A DNA stretch of 64,000 nucleotides. It comes from Bacteroidales bacterium UBA2712. GTDB taxonomy: Bacteria; Bacteroidota; Bacteroidia; Bacteroidales; Paludibacteraceae. Under the pieces are notes generated by a model that ran no database searches, had not been told where the DNA came from, and saw nothing but the letters and a program-made list of their open reading frames with translations. Shown here in pieces: positions 8,872-16,693 of the stretch. Positions within the stretch are counted from its first letter, which is position 1, and each line of letters starts with the position of its first letter. The position numbers were made by a program, and so were the translations under genes. The stretch covers positions 93,823-157,822 of the forward strand of contig DEKW01000011.1 of the NCBI GenBank assembly GCA_002354055.1, in the 5' to 3' direction.

Positions 8872-9220
8872 TCACTCGTCAGATTTCTCGAGTAGTGATT
8901 TTATCTCCTTGTCAAAATCAGACACGATGACTTGATTTTTGTTGAACAGGTCGTATTCTTGCTTCGCTTTCTTCGACGTGTTTTCCTGCTATAGCACCAT
9001 GTTGAGTGGTTGTTTCAATTTTTGCAACAACCACTTTTTCTTCCAATTCCCCCGTCTCAAATATATTTTTCAAATGCCGGCTGATGGACGACTTATCTAC
9101 ACCGAACAACTCAGCCATAGCTTTCTGCGTCATCCAGAGGGTATTCTCTTTGATAACGACCTGCACTTTCTCCGAGTATTCCGGGGTGTTATATAATATG
9201 AAAGCGATATTTTCGAGCAT
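8872..9220 (-). pseudogene. RhuM-family (virulence protein) gene with internal deletion
   Basis: The N-terminal part, starting at the ATG at 9220 with MLENIAFILYNTPE, shows the RhuM helix-turn-helix segment WMTQKAMAELFGVDKSSIS and HLKNIFETGEL. After GAIAGK the frame shifts: the next frame encodes a typical RhuM C-terminus (SKKAKQEYDLFNKNQ, SDFDKEIKSLLEKSDE) ending at a TGA at 8872-8874. Family members are about 330 residues; roughly 200 central residues are missing and the two ends are out of frame, so this is a deletion remnant. A TTG at 9247 would extend the frame, but it falls inside the -7 box and cannot be the start. Confidence 0.8.
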
Positions 9221-9241
9221 CTTTTTGAAATTTAATTCCAA

Positions 9242-9506
9242 CTGCAAAGGTACTGCTTTTTTTTGAGATATGCAAATTTATTTTTAATATTTAATCGAAA
9301 ACTCGCTGCGCTCTTAGAAAACGCGGAATCCCGGTTGCTAACCCGCAACCCTGCGTGATAGGTCTTCTTTCTGCTTGTGAGTAAACTCCCAGACAGCCAT
9401 AAGCCCTCTCACGCTTGGCAGTAGCGATTCTCGCTCCATCCGGATTCCTTCAAGAAAACAGCCGAAAACTGCGATGTGGAACGTAGCAGTAATCGTTCAG
9501 CACTTA
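9242..9506. repeat. 265-bp direct repeat, copy 2
   Basis: See copy 1 at 6824-7088. On the minus strand this copy has a complete small reading frame (9439 to 9338, 33 residues, starting MERESLLPSVRG and ending LSRRVAG) whose ATG is CTG in copy 1. Whether it is translated is unknown. Confidence 0.9.
9244..9275 (-). promoter_or_regulatory. Promoter of the rhuM remnant
   Basis: TTG at 9275 and TACCTTTGC at 9252-9244, spacing 23, shared spacer. Confidence 0.75.
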
Positions 9507-9737
9507 TGGGTTAGGGGCAAAAAAGAGACAGCGGGGAAATAGGTTTTTGTAAGAGGCTGAAATACAAGGAGATAGATTGTGTTTTACTGTTGCAGGGGAT
9601 AAAACAGAGAGACGGGGAGATAGCGAAAGAGGTTGCGGGGTTACTTATATTTGTCGTCGGAATTGGAGATTCTTCATGCCGCGAACACTTTGTTGGTTCA
9701 CGTCATGATTATTATTAACCAATTAAATTTTAACATT

Positions 9738-11132
9738 ATGATTAAAGACCTTAACTTGAGGGAGGGACAGGAAGACCTCCGCATCGTTGAACATCTCGAC
9801 ATGCAGAAACTTCCTGAGAGTGTACAAGAGATGCTTTCGTTGGCAGCGACGCCGGAAGAGCAGGACATTATCCTGATGGCGACGATTGCGGCTGCGAGCG
9901 CGTGCGTACCTAATCTGTATTTTCATTATGGACCGACGGGGAAGAAGTACTACGCGAACCTGCAATGTTTCATTTTGGCTGCCGCGGCGAGCGGTAAGGG
10001 TATTGCCAATCAGGCACTGGAGATGGTGCGAGTGATTGACGATCAGTATCCGATGTTGATTGCGGGCGACAGTACTTTAGCGGCATTTTACAAAGCGTTG
10101 GAGGAACAAGGCGGTTGCGGGTACATGCATGAGAGCGAAGGAAGCGTCATCACGGACATCTGGAGGAACGCGGCTGCGAATTACAACACGGCTCTTCGCA
10201 AAGCGGCGGAGCACGAGACAATCAGCAGGAACCGCGTCAAAGGTGCGTCAGAGATTAGAAATCCGAGGCTGAGTATGCTGCTGACGGGTACTTTCGGGCA
10301 GTACAAAGCGCTGGTTCCGAGCGTGGAGAATGGTTATTTCAGCCGTTTGCTGACGGTGGTGATTCGCGGGACGAATCCGTTTGACAAACGGTATGTGAGT
10401 TCGAAAGGCGGTCAGAGCGCGGTTCCGAAGATCGTCGGTCAGCGGTTGCTGCGGACGTACGAGCGGCTGATGGAAGGCGGCGAGCAGGAATGGAGTCTGA
10501 CGGAGGCGCAGAAAGAGCGGCTGGGCGAACATCTGGAGACGGAGTACGGGACGCTGATCGGGCTCCTCGGCGATAACTTCCATTCGGCGGTAGTGCGTAT
10601 GGCGGTACAGATCGAGCGGATAGCGATGGTACTAAGCGCGATGAGAGGGGGAGAAAACCCGCATTCAATGCGGGGGAATGAACATACGGAAAATCCGCAT
10701 ATAATGCGGGGGAATGAACATACGGAAGGCCGGATACCATCCGGCATAATGGAAGAAGAAAGAAAGCGCGGAGCAGCCAACGAAGATGGGATGTCCGGAT
10801 ATTATCCGGACGCAAAAAACGAAATCATTCTTTGTAGGGATGAGGATTATGAGACGGCGGAGATGATCGGGAACAAGATGCTACTGCATATGGCGGCGGC
10901 ATACCGGATGATAGACGGAGATGCGCAGGAGTGCGTACCGGAGATCAAGCCGATCGACCAGAGGAAGGTGGTTTTTGAGCAGCTGAAGGAGGCCTATGCT
11001 TTGGGAGAACTCATCCAAGAGGCTAAAAGTCAGGGAGTATCGCGGAGTAGCGCAATCCGATGGAATAACGAATGGATAGAAAGGGGTATGGTTACGAAGG
11101 AGAATCATGGTATTTACAGAAAAGTAGCATGA
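9738..11132 (+). CDS. DUF3987 domain protein
   Basis: A 464-residue member of the DUF3987 family, which in Bacteroidota is often linked to mobile regions and related to primase-helicase accessory proteins; its function is unproven. I start at the ATG at 9738 (MIKDLNLREGQEDL), since the longer frame begins with a TTG and has no support. Conserved-looking segments are RNAAANYNTALRKAAEHE near 140 and LLTGTFGQYKALVPSVENG near 180. Residues about 306-360 form a repetitive linker with two copies of ENPHxMRGNEHT, coded by four palindromes. The C-terminus (SQGVSRSSAIRWNNEWI) resembles a helix-turn-helix. Confidence 0.75.
   Translation: MIKDLNLREGQEDLRIVEHLDMQKLPESVQEMLSLAATPEEQDIILMATIAAASACVPNLYFHYGPTGKKYYANLQCFILAAAASGKGIANQALEMVRVIDDQYPMLIAGDSTLAAFYKALEEQGGCGYMHESEGSVITDIWRNAAANYNTALRKAAEHETISRNRVKGASEIRNPRLSMLLTGTFGQYKALVPSVENGYFSRLLTVVIRGTNPFDKRYVSSKGGQSAVPKIVGQRLLRTYERLMEGGEQEWSLTEAQKERLGEHLETEYGTLIGLLGDNFHSAVVRMAVQIERIAMVLSAMRGGENPHSMRGNEHTENPHIMRGNEHTEGRIPSGIMEEERKRGAANEDGMSGYYPDAKNEIILCRDEDYETAEMIGNKMLLHMAAAYRMIDGDAQECVPEIKPIDQRKVVFEQLKEAYALGELIQEAKSQGVSRSSAIRWNNEWIERGMVTKENHGIYRKVA
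10653..10811. repeat. In-frame 36-nt tandem repeat and palindrome cluster in the DUF3987 gene
   Basis: Two 36-base units at 10653-10688 and 10689-10724. Palindromes at 10658-10674 (CCCGCAT-TCA-ATGCGGG), 10695-10709, 10729-10745 and 10793-10811 (9-base arms around one base). The reading frame stays open through all of them. Confidence 0.85.
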
Positions 11133-11137
11133 GACTT

Positions 11138-11222
11138 TGAAACTTTGGAACTTTGACGAAACTTTATAAACACATTATATACAGCTTATTATGAGCGAAA
11201 GTATCAAAGTTCCAAAGTTTCA
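11138..11222. repeat. 19-bp perfect inverted repeat with 47-base loop
   Basis: TGAAACTTTGGAACTTTGA at 11138-11156 and its exact complement at 11204-11222, just after the DUF3987 stop. It could be a large RNA stem or a protein-binding site; it has no T run typical of a terminator. Confidence 0.85.
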
Positions 11223-11236
11223 TAACGAAAATTATT

Positions 11237-11253
11237 GTCGGATGACATCCGAC
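11237..11253. repeat. Palindrome GTCGGATG-A-CATCCGAC
   Basis: Perfect 8-base arms around one base. A related core (CGGATG...CATCCG) occurs at 34181-34195. Confidence 0.75.
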
Positions 11254-11270
11254 CTAATGGACGACGCGCA

Positions 11271-11314
11271 GGAGGATGTCAGGTGGATGTCAGGTGGATG
11301 TTAGGTGGATGTCA
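11271..11314. repeat. Four 11-bp tandem repeats GGTGGATGTCA
   Basis: Units at 11271, 11282, 11293 and 11304; the first and third differ by one base each. Iteron-like spacing of one helical turn. Confidence 0.85.
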
Positions 11315-11330
11315 GGTAGTCGTACCGATG

Positions 11331-11363
11331 ATATCAAACAAATATCCAACAAATATCAAACTT
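11331..11363. repeat. Three 11-bp tandem repeats ATATCAAACAA
   Basis: Units at 11331, 11342 and 11353, between the previous array and the start codon at 11398. The matching 11-base period in two different arrays suggests binding of a protein along one DNA face. Confidence 0.8.
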
Positions 11364-11397
11364 ATTACTAAATTATAACTAACGATTGTAAGCAAAT

Positions 11398-11799
11398 ATG
11401 GCACAAGCAAAACTAAGCGTAGGCATTGATTTGCTGCGCGGCAAATTGAAACGAGACTCGGAAGTGGTAACGCGCTTGAAAGAATACCGAGCAGATGACG
11501 GGACCATCATCAAATATGGTCCTCAGGAGATTTATTTTAAGGAGAAACGCGATTACAAGCGTCATCCCAAACGAGGCGCAGAGGAGGTCCAAGCACAGAA
11601 ATGGAAGGAAGCCTGTCGTGGTGCAAGTGTGATTATCAAGGATAAATCGCACCCGAGATACGGGGAGTTACGCGCACGATGGAATGCGCAGTTGAAAGGT
11701 CAGCCGGATCCTTTATTGGATCCCAAGCAGGTGACGATGTTTCCGAATTTTGTGCGGGTTATTCTTCTGCGTGAGCTTGAAAGCGGAAATACCCCATAG
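11398..11799 (+). CDS. Hypothetical protein, 133 residues
   Basis: Not recognised. The protein is basic and lysine/arginine-rich, with KEKRDYKRHPKRGAEEVQ in the middle, a WKEACRGA segment and a C-terminal part rich in proline and hydrophobic residues. No signal peptide or membrane segment is visible. It follows the DUF3987 gene on the same strand after a repeat-rich gap and may belong to the same mobile unit. The last 41 bases overlap the end of the convergent gene at 11759-12925, which is unusual and means one of the two ends deserves checking. Confidence 0.6.
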   Translation: MAQAKLSVGIDLLRGKLKRDSEVVTRLKEYRADDGTIIKYGPQEIYFKEKRDYKRHPKRGAEEVQAQKWKEACRGASVIIKDKSHPRYGELRARWNAQLKGQPDPLLDPKQVTMFPNFVRVILLRELESGNTP

Positions 11800-12925
11800 A
11801 CTCGAGGGCAATGACTTCGTCCCGCACTTCCGGTGTGTAACGTCCATGCTCGCGCATGGCGCGCCGGAACTGCGAGGCGTTGTTGCGCTCGGTATAATCG
11901 AGTTTGAGATGCTCGCTGAGCCATTGCCGCATGTCGGAATCAGAGCATTTGCGGCGGATGTAGCCGAGTTGTCGCATGGCATAGACGGCGGCGGTGAGAT
12001 CGCGGAAACGGGCAGGATGTTGCTCCATGAGTTGGAGATGGTAGAGGAGATGTTCCTGCGCCTCTTTAGGCACATCATCCGCCCAGAAACGGACCTCCCT
12101 TTGGGGCAAGAGTCGGTCGGAAAGAAAAAGGTTCCACTCTTTTTGCCATTGGAGCCAATCTTCCTTTTCGGAGGCCGGTAACTGGTCAATCTCATCGGAT
12201 AAAAACGCCCAGTCGGTCTCCTGGGAGAGGATAAAAGAGCGGTCGGCGGAGGTGATTTTGGAGCCGGGTATTCCCTGCTTCATCGCCACATATTCGTCGG
12301 AGAGCCATTGGAAGTACCGCTGCATGATGCCGGCGGCTTTCTCGCCCTCAAAAAAGAAGGTCGGTTCTTCCGTCTCGTCGGGCATATCCGCCAGCAGGAT
12401 GACCGCTTGGATATCAACCCAATCGGTGCGGAGGAACCGCTGGCGGCGTGTCTCCACGCGTGCGGCGTCTATGAGCCATTGGGCGAAAGGCATTTTCCAG
12501 GGCATAGCCTCCCATATATGTTCCCCGAAAGGCTCCACCACCAGCCGGCGCATGTAGGTCACCAACAGCTCCATCGCGAGGGAGAAGAGGCGTCTATTGG
12601 GGCATAGACCGATGAGGCCGTTCGGGTCGTCGATAAACTGGACGTAGTTATCGCGCAGTTGGTTGAGTTCGGCAGAGAGATAGCCCCAGTCGTCACGCAG
12701 GACTTCGCGGTCGTAAAGGGCGAAGAACTCCTCTTTCTCGTCGTCCGTATAGAGGTGGATGCCGCGGTTGTCACCTTCGGGCGTATCGACGAGGAAGACC
12801 GCCGCAAGGGCTGCACCGAGAAATCCGCCGAAGACGAACTCATCCTCGCCATCGGTGCCGGAGATATAGAGCCTATGCGATTCGTAGCGCATGGAGGGGG
12901 AGAATATGTAGTCGGAGAGGAGCAT
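11759..12925 (-). CDS. Hypothetical protein, 388 residues
   Basis: I do not recognise the family. The protein is acidic, soluble in appearance, rich in Trp, Glu and Asp, and predicted to be largely helical; a short hydrophobic stretch GGFLGAALAAVFLVD lies near residue 35. The C-terminus (about 330-388) contains a compact region with WLSEHLKLDYTERNN and RRAMREHGRYTPEVRDEV that could be a small helical domain. It is the last gene after DUF3737 on the minus strand, separated by a TTAGGGG repeat, so it may be the end of the lipid-type operon or part of the accessory region. Its 3' end overlaps a convergent gene by 41 bases. Confidence 0.65.
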   Translation of the reverse strand: MLLSDYIFSPSMRYESHRLYISGTDGEDEFVFGGFLGAALAAVFLVDTPEGDNRGIHLYTDDEKEEFFALYDREVLRDDWGYLSAELNQLRDNYVQFIDDPNGLIGLCPNRRLFSLAMELLVTYMRRLVVEPFGEHIWEAMPWKMPFAQWLIDAARVETRRQRFLRTDWVDIQAVILLADMPDETEEPTFFFEGEKAAGIMQRYFQWLSDEYVAMKQGIPGSKITSADRSFILSQETDWAFLSDEIDQLPASEKEDWLQWQKEWNLFLSDRLLPQREVRFWADDVPKEAQEHLLYHLQLMEQHPARFRDLTAAVYAMRQLGYIRRKCSDSDMRQWLSEHLKLDYTERNNASQFRRAMREHGRYTPEVRDEVIALESMGYFRFQAHAEE

Positions 12926-12949
12926 GGGGTTAGGGGGTGAGGGGTTACG
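12922..12949. repeat. TTAGGGG-type repeat between two genes
   Basis: Imperfect GGGGTTA / GGGGTGA units directly upstream of the ATG at 12925 on the minus strand. Confidence 0.55.
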
Positions 12950-12954
12950 AAGGA

Positions 12955-13737
12955 TTATTTTTCTAATTTTCGGATTTCTGAGCCGGGGAGGGGATCGACG
13001 ATGGAGGTGATGTCGCCGAGGATGGTTGCGCGGACGGAGGATTTCTCAAAGGCGCGGTCGGCGTCGGGCGCAAAAGAACATTCCTCCAAGACGAGGTTCT
13101 CGGCATAGCAAAGAGGCTGCGTACCGGAGATTCGGCAGCGGACGAGACGGAGGTTCTTGGAGTACCAGCCGAGATACTCGCTCTTGATCTCGGAGTCGTA
13201 GATAGTGCAGTCTTCGCTGTTCCAGAAGGCGTCTTTGGTATCGAGGATAGCGTTGTGGATCTCGAGGTTACGGGCGTACTGGAAGATGTATTTGCCTTGT
13301 AATTGTAAATTTGTAATTTGTAATTTGTCTGAATGCATAAAGGCGTAGGTCCCCTGCTCGATTTGGAGGTCGGAGATCTCACCGGAGCGGCAGTACCAGA
13401 AGGCTTCCGCGCCATCGGTGATTTTGATGCGCTCGAGGGTCAGGCGGTCTATCTCACGAAAGACTTTGGGTGCATCGATGAGGCAGTCGAAGAGCCTCAG
13501 ATCGCGGCAGTACCAAAGCGGCGCGCGGTCTGACGGCGCGAAATAGCAGTTGCGGCAGGTGACGTCCTCGCACTCCCAGAAGACGTACATGCCCTCGAAA
13601 CGGCAGTTTTCAGCGAGGATATGGCGAGACTCTTTGAGTCCCGACTCACCGTCGCCGATGGTGATGCGGGAGAGTTGGAGATCGCGGGAGGCGTATAAGG
13701 GGCGCTCACCGGAGAAAAAGTTATCAGAGATTTTCAT
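12955..13737 (-). CDS. DUF3737 family protein, right-handed beta-helix
   Basis: A 260-residue protein of the DUF3737 family, whose repeats of about 20 residues (for example SRHILAENCRFEGMYVFWEC, then CRDLRLFDCLIDAPKVF) predict a parallel beta-helix. The function is unknown. No signal peptide is seen, so it is probably cytoplasmic. One coil is encoded by a short tandem repeat (13296-13329), giving LQITNLQLQ. The gene lies 18 bases after the acyl-AMP ligase on the same strand and is likely cotranscribed with it. Confidence 0.8.
   Translation of the reverse strand: MKISDNFFSGERPLYASRDLQLSRITIGDGESGLKESRHILAENCRFEGMYVFWECEDVTCRNCYFAPSDRAPLWYCRDLRLFDCLIDAPKVFREIDRLTLERIKITDGAEAFWYCRSGEISDLQIEQGTYAFMHSDKLQITNLQLQGKYIFQYARNLEIHNAILDTKDAFWNSEDCTIYDSEIKSEYLGWYSKNLRLVRCRISGTQPLCYAENLVLEECSFAPDADRAFEKSSVRATILGDITSIVDPLPGSEIRKLEK
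13296..13329. repeat. In-frame TTTGTAA repeat in the DUF3737 gene
   Basis: Four units of the type TTGTAAT(T)/TTGTAAA. On the coding strand they encode part of the segment DKLQITNLQLQ without a stop. Confidence 0.7.
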
Positions 13738-13755
13738 TTTTTGGGGATGACGGGA

Positions 13756-15303
13756 TTATGAATAGAGGTAGCGTTTTATTGTTTGTTTCTCGGTGCGGGC
13801 AAGGGGTTGGTCGGTAATCTCGACGTCGTAGAGCTGGGAGAAGAGCGGGAGTTGGGGATTTACCGCCCGCAATATCTTGCGGCGGAGAAAGGAAGAGGGA
13901 CTAGACGCTCTAGTCTCACTAGTCTCTCTAGATTCGCTAGAGGGCACCGCAATAGCCACCAATTTGCCATCGCGGGCAAGGACGATGGACTCGGAGACTT
14001 CGGGCAGGGCGTTGATGAGGGATTCGATATTGTCCGGGCGGATGTTCTCGCCATTGGGCAGGACGATAATATCCTGCTCCAGACGGCCTTCTACATAGAG
14101 ATAGCCATCCTCGTCCAAATGGCCTTTGTCGCCGGTATGAAGCCAGCCGTCGGAGTCGATCTTGGCAGCAGTGGCCTCGGGGTCTTTATAATAGCCGAGC
14201 ATGACATTCTCGCCTTTAACAAGGATCTCGCCTTCGGGGGAGATGCGGCAAGTCATGCCGGAAACGATTTTGCCACATGATTGAGATTTATATTCGTGAT
14301 ATTTTGATCCGCTAAAAATCATTCCTTCAGTCGTGCCATACAAAGAGACAAGAGGAAATTTATTCTTTATCAGCACGTCCTCTAAATTAGAATTTAAACT
14401 GGAACCTCCGCAGGTTATTCCTTCTATACCGATTTTTCGAAATATTTCCAATAAATCAGGACGAATAGCCAGTAATCTTTCTAACACTTTAGGAACGGTC
14501 ACAAAAATATACGGAGATGTTTTAAAAAGTACACCTAATAAATCCTTCGGGCTAAAAGCACGCACATAAACTATATTATGGGCATTTATCAAATGATCAA
14601 TATCCCCTACTAATCCAAAGATATGCGCTAATGGCAATATAGACACATAATTTCTTTTCGTTTCGGACGGAAGTGTATTTATGGAGCCCTTCACACCTCC
14701 TGATATGGAACGATATGAATGCATTACCCCTTTAGGCTTTCCCGACGTCCCTGAAGTAAAACAGATCATAGCTAGGGTATCCGGGGAGGATTTGGGAAAG
14801 CCTACCTCTAACTCCTCCCTTAAAGGAAGAGAACTTTTATTAAATTCACCCTTCTTCCCGCCTAAGACAACCCAATCTTCCAAACTTATCAAACTTTCCA
14901 CCTGCGGCATAGGCTGACTCTTCAATTCCGCCCATAGATCCTCATCAGTAAAGAGGGCTTTGGCATCGGAGAAGTTTACCAGACGGGCTATCTCGTCCGG
15001 CATGAGGGTATGCATGACAGTTACGGAGACACCGTGCATCTTAGCGATCGCGAGATAGGCGATGACCCAATGTGCGGAGTTGGCGCCACAGATGGCTATA
15101 TGGTCGCCCTTCTTCAGGCCAAGAGAGGTCAGCAGATTGGCTACGCGGTAGAGTTCCGCATACATCTCGCCGTAGGTATAGTGGTTACCACGGGAGGTGT
15201 CCTGGGCGGTACCGTCCTCCGTGAGATAGAAGTCCGTGAGGGCGGGTTGCTCCCAGTTATTGCGGATGGTTTCCGCGAGGATATTGAGATAATTTTCAGC
15301 CAT
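13756..15303 (-). CDS. AMP-dependent acyl ligase (acyl-AMP/acyl-CoA ligase family)
   Basis: A 515-residue member of the ANL superfamily, which activates a carboxylate as acyl-AMP and passes it to a thiol. Motifs: P-loop FTSGTSGKPKGV near 180, YGTTEG near 320, GWLHTGDKGHLDEDGYLYV near 390, and C-terminal RTEKQTIKR with the likely catalytic lysine. Substrate cannot be read from the sequence. The next upstream gene encodes a stand-alone carrier protein six bases away, so loading of that carrier is the likely role. The central part (about 14275-14700) is much AT-richer than the flanks, suggesting mosaic origin. A CTAGTCTC repeat adds a Ser/Glu/Thr-rich linker near residue 455. Confidence 0.88.
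   Translation of the reverse strand: MAENYLNILAETIRNNWEQPALTDFYLTEDGTAQDTSRGNHYTYGEMYAELYRVANLLTSLGLKKGDHIAICGANSAHWVIAYLAIAKMHGVSVTVMHTLMPDEIARLVNFSDAKALFTDEDLWAELKSQPMPQVESLISLEDWVVLGGKKGEFNKSSLPLREELEVGFPKSSPDTLAMICFTSGTSGKPKGVMHSYRSISGGVKGSINTLPSETKRNYVSILPLAHIFGLVGDIDHLINAHNIVYVRAFSPKDLLGVLFKTSPYIFVTVPKVLERLLAIRPDLLEIFRKIGIEGITCGGSSLNSNLEDVLIKNKFPLVSLYGTTEGMIFSGSKYHEYKSQSCGKIVSGMTCRISPEGEILVKGENVMLGYYKDPEATAAKIDSDGWLHTGDKGHLDEDGYLYVEGRLEQDIIVLPNGENIRPDNIESLINALPEVSESIVLARDGKLVAIAVPSSESRETSETRASSPSSFLRRKILRAVNPQLPLFSQLYDVEITDQPLARTEKQTIKRYLYS
13900..13944. repeat. In-frame CTAGTCTC/CTAGA repeat in the acyl ligase gene
   Basis: CTAGAC, CTAGTCTC, CTAGTCTC, CTAGATTCG and CTAGAGG follow each other. 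On the coding strand they yield SSESRETSETRASS in the hinge before the C-terminal domain. Confidence 0.7.
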
Positions 15304-15309
15304 CAGTGA

Positions 15310-15549
15310 TCAGTTATTTTTTTCGATGTAGTCGTAGAGGTCTTGGAGGGTAATGAGGGCCTTGATCTCAGGCATAATAATGGGACAGCCGAAAGTCTTT
15401 TGCACAAAAGAGGCTATCGCTACTGCATCCACACTGGTAATTCCCAAATCGCGGCGAAGTTCCGCATCGGGAGTTATCTGCGCTTGATCAAAATCCAAGG
15501 TATGGATCAGAAAAGCATTTGTTTGCGATATGATTTGTTGTTTCGTCAT
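15310..15549 (-). CDS. Stand-alone acyl carrier protein (second ACP)
   Basis: A 79-residue carrier protein. The phosphopantetheine serine is in GITSVDAV near residue 37, where housekeeping AcpP (45164-45403) has GADSLDTV. The protein is small, four-helix-like and acidic, matching the family. It lies directly upstream of the acyl-AMP ligase, so it is probably loaded by that enzyme and dedicated to this operon, not to bulk fatty acid synthesis. A short CAGTAATCAG repeat surrounds both of its ends. Confidence 0.85.
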   Translation of the reverse strand: MTKQQIISQTNAFLIHTLDFDQAQITPDAELRRDLGITSVDAVAIASFVQKTFGCPIIMPEIKALITLQDLYDYIEKNN

Positions 15550-15564
15550 ATTATTTCATAAGAA

Positions 15565-15600
15565 GCAGTGTTCAGTAATCAGTATTCAGTAATCAGTTTT
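15565..15600. repeat. CAGTAATCAG repeat at the hipA end
   Basis: Units CAGTGTT, CAGTAAT, CAGTATT, CAGTAAT, CAGT in a row between the ACP start and the hipA stop; related CAGTGATCAGTTA lies at 15304-15316. Confidence 0.65.
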
Positions 15601-16693
15601 TGGATTCAGCGATTACTCCCTTTATCTCGTCAATAATCTGCTTGCCACGATGCGCATTGATGCGGATTGATTCTCCTGCTACGATCATATCCTCCTCTGC
15701 CGGATTACCTTTCCCCATTACCGATGTCGCATGTTGCCCATGATACCCATCGATGCAAGGCAGCAAGTCATATGCCGGAGCCAAACGCCATTTCCCTTCG
15801 CGCCATAGGAACGTGAAGTTCTTCGCATGATCATCCTTATTCTCTATCAGGACATTATACACCATGCGACGGAACATCTGCTCCACCTGTTGCGGCGATT
15901 GCGTCAGCCATCCTGTCAGACTCAGCAGCGTCTTGTAATCAGTCTTCGGAGGATTGATACTCTCCGTCAGCAGCGCAGCTGCCGTTGCCACATGTATGCG
16001 CTCTCCTCGCTCGGTTCGGTCAAAACGCTGAGAAGCAAAATACTTCCCTTGTATCAACCGGCATTCCGGAATCTCTATCCCGCACCGCGCTGCCAACTGC
16101 ATGTACCGATATTCCTGCTCGCCAATATCCGCTGGATCATACGTGTGCCGGAACTTCACCAGCCAATCCTTGCCATCCTGATGCAATAGGCATTTAGGAC
16201 GACAGCCACCCGAGTTACCGCTATTATAGTACAGCACATCTGCGCCTTCCGTCTGTTTCTCCGACAGCACTGCAAACGCCAACTGCTGCAACTCATCCAA
16301 CTCAGGTAATACCCCTACTGCCGTAGCCTCTATTGCCGGTTCGTAGCATAACGCACCCATTCCGGCTGAACCCACTATCGCCAATCGTTGCAGCGGCGTC
16401 AGCGAAAAATCATCGACACCTTGCTCACGCAGAATACGATTCAGCAAATATCGTCCGTAACCGTCCGGCATACTATCCTCGAAGATCCCGAAGTTGCCAT
16501 AGAACGGATTCCGCGGAGCGATAAACAACTTGCTCTCCAGTTTCAACTCCAGCGGGGAAATGGAGAATCCCGTTTGCAGCCACTCCTCGGTATACTGAAA
16601 CACCACCGATTCACCATTCGGCGACATCATTAGCGTTCCCACTCGGCGACCATGATACGTGACGTATAACTTATCAATATATTTGATTCTCAT
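15593..16693 (-). CDS. hipA: HipA-family kinase toxin (locus 2)
   Basis: A 366-residue HipA-like protein, clearly different from the one at 7100-8341. It has the N-terminal domain (YGNFGIFEDSMPDGYGR), the loop GNSGGCRPK near 170, SQRFDRTERGER near 230, catalytic ENKDDHAKNF near 285 and metal-binding APAYDLLP near 305. All key kinase positions look present. ATGA overlap with the upstream helix-turn-helix gene indicates coupling. It interrupts a run of lipid-type genes between the decarboxylase and the carrier protein and has its own promoter and operators, which suggests insertion of a selfish cassette. Confidence 0.88.
   Translation of the reverse strand: MRIKYIDKLYVTYHGRRVGTLMMSPNGESVVFQYTEEWLQTGFSISPLELKLESKLFIAPRNPFYGNFGIFEDSMPDGYGRYLLNRILREQGVDDFSLTPLQRLAIVGSAGMGALCYEPAIEATAVGVLPELDELQQLAFAVLSEKQTEGADVLYYNSGNSGGCRPKCLLHQDGKDWLVKFRHTYDPADIGEQEYRYMQLAARCGIEIPECRLIQGKYFASQRFDRTERGERIHVATAAALLTESINPPKTDYKTLLSLTGWLTQSPQQVEQMFRRMVYNVLIENKDDHAKNFTFLWREGKWRLAPAYDLLPCIDGYHGQHATSVMGKGNPAEEDMIVAGESIRINAHRGKQIIDEIKGVIAESKN

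Larger units (their letters stand above)
9221..9737. other. Gene-poor stretch between the rhuM remnant and the DUF3987 gene
   Basis: It contains the rhuM promoter and copy 2 of the 265-bp repeat. Beyond 9507 I see no clear gene and no promoter with the standard spacing for the plus-strand gene at 9738; a TATATTTG at 9646-9653 could be its -7 box but has no TTG 23 bases upstream. Confidence 0.5.

Noticed and set aside
9220..9247. TTG at 9247 as start of the rhuM frame
   Set aside because: It lies within the -7 promoter box; the ATG at 9220 fits the family start.
9633..9737. N-terminal extension of DUF3987 from a TTG
   Set aside because: No conserved residues or start signal; the ATG at 9738 fits better.
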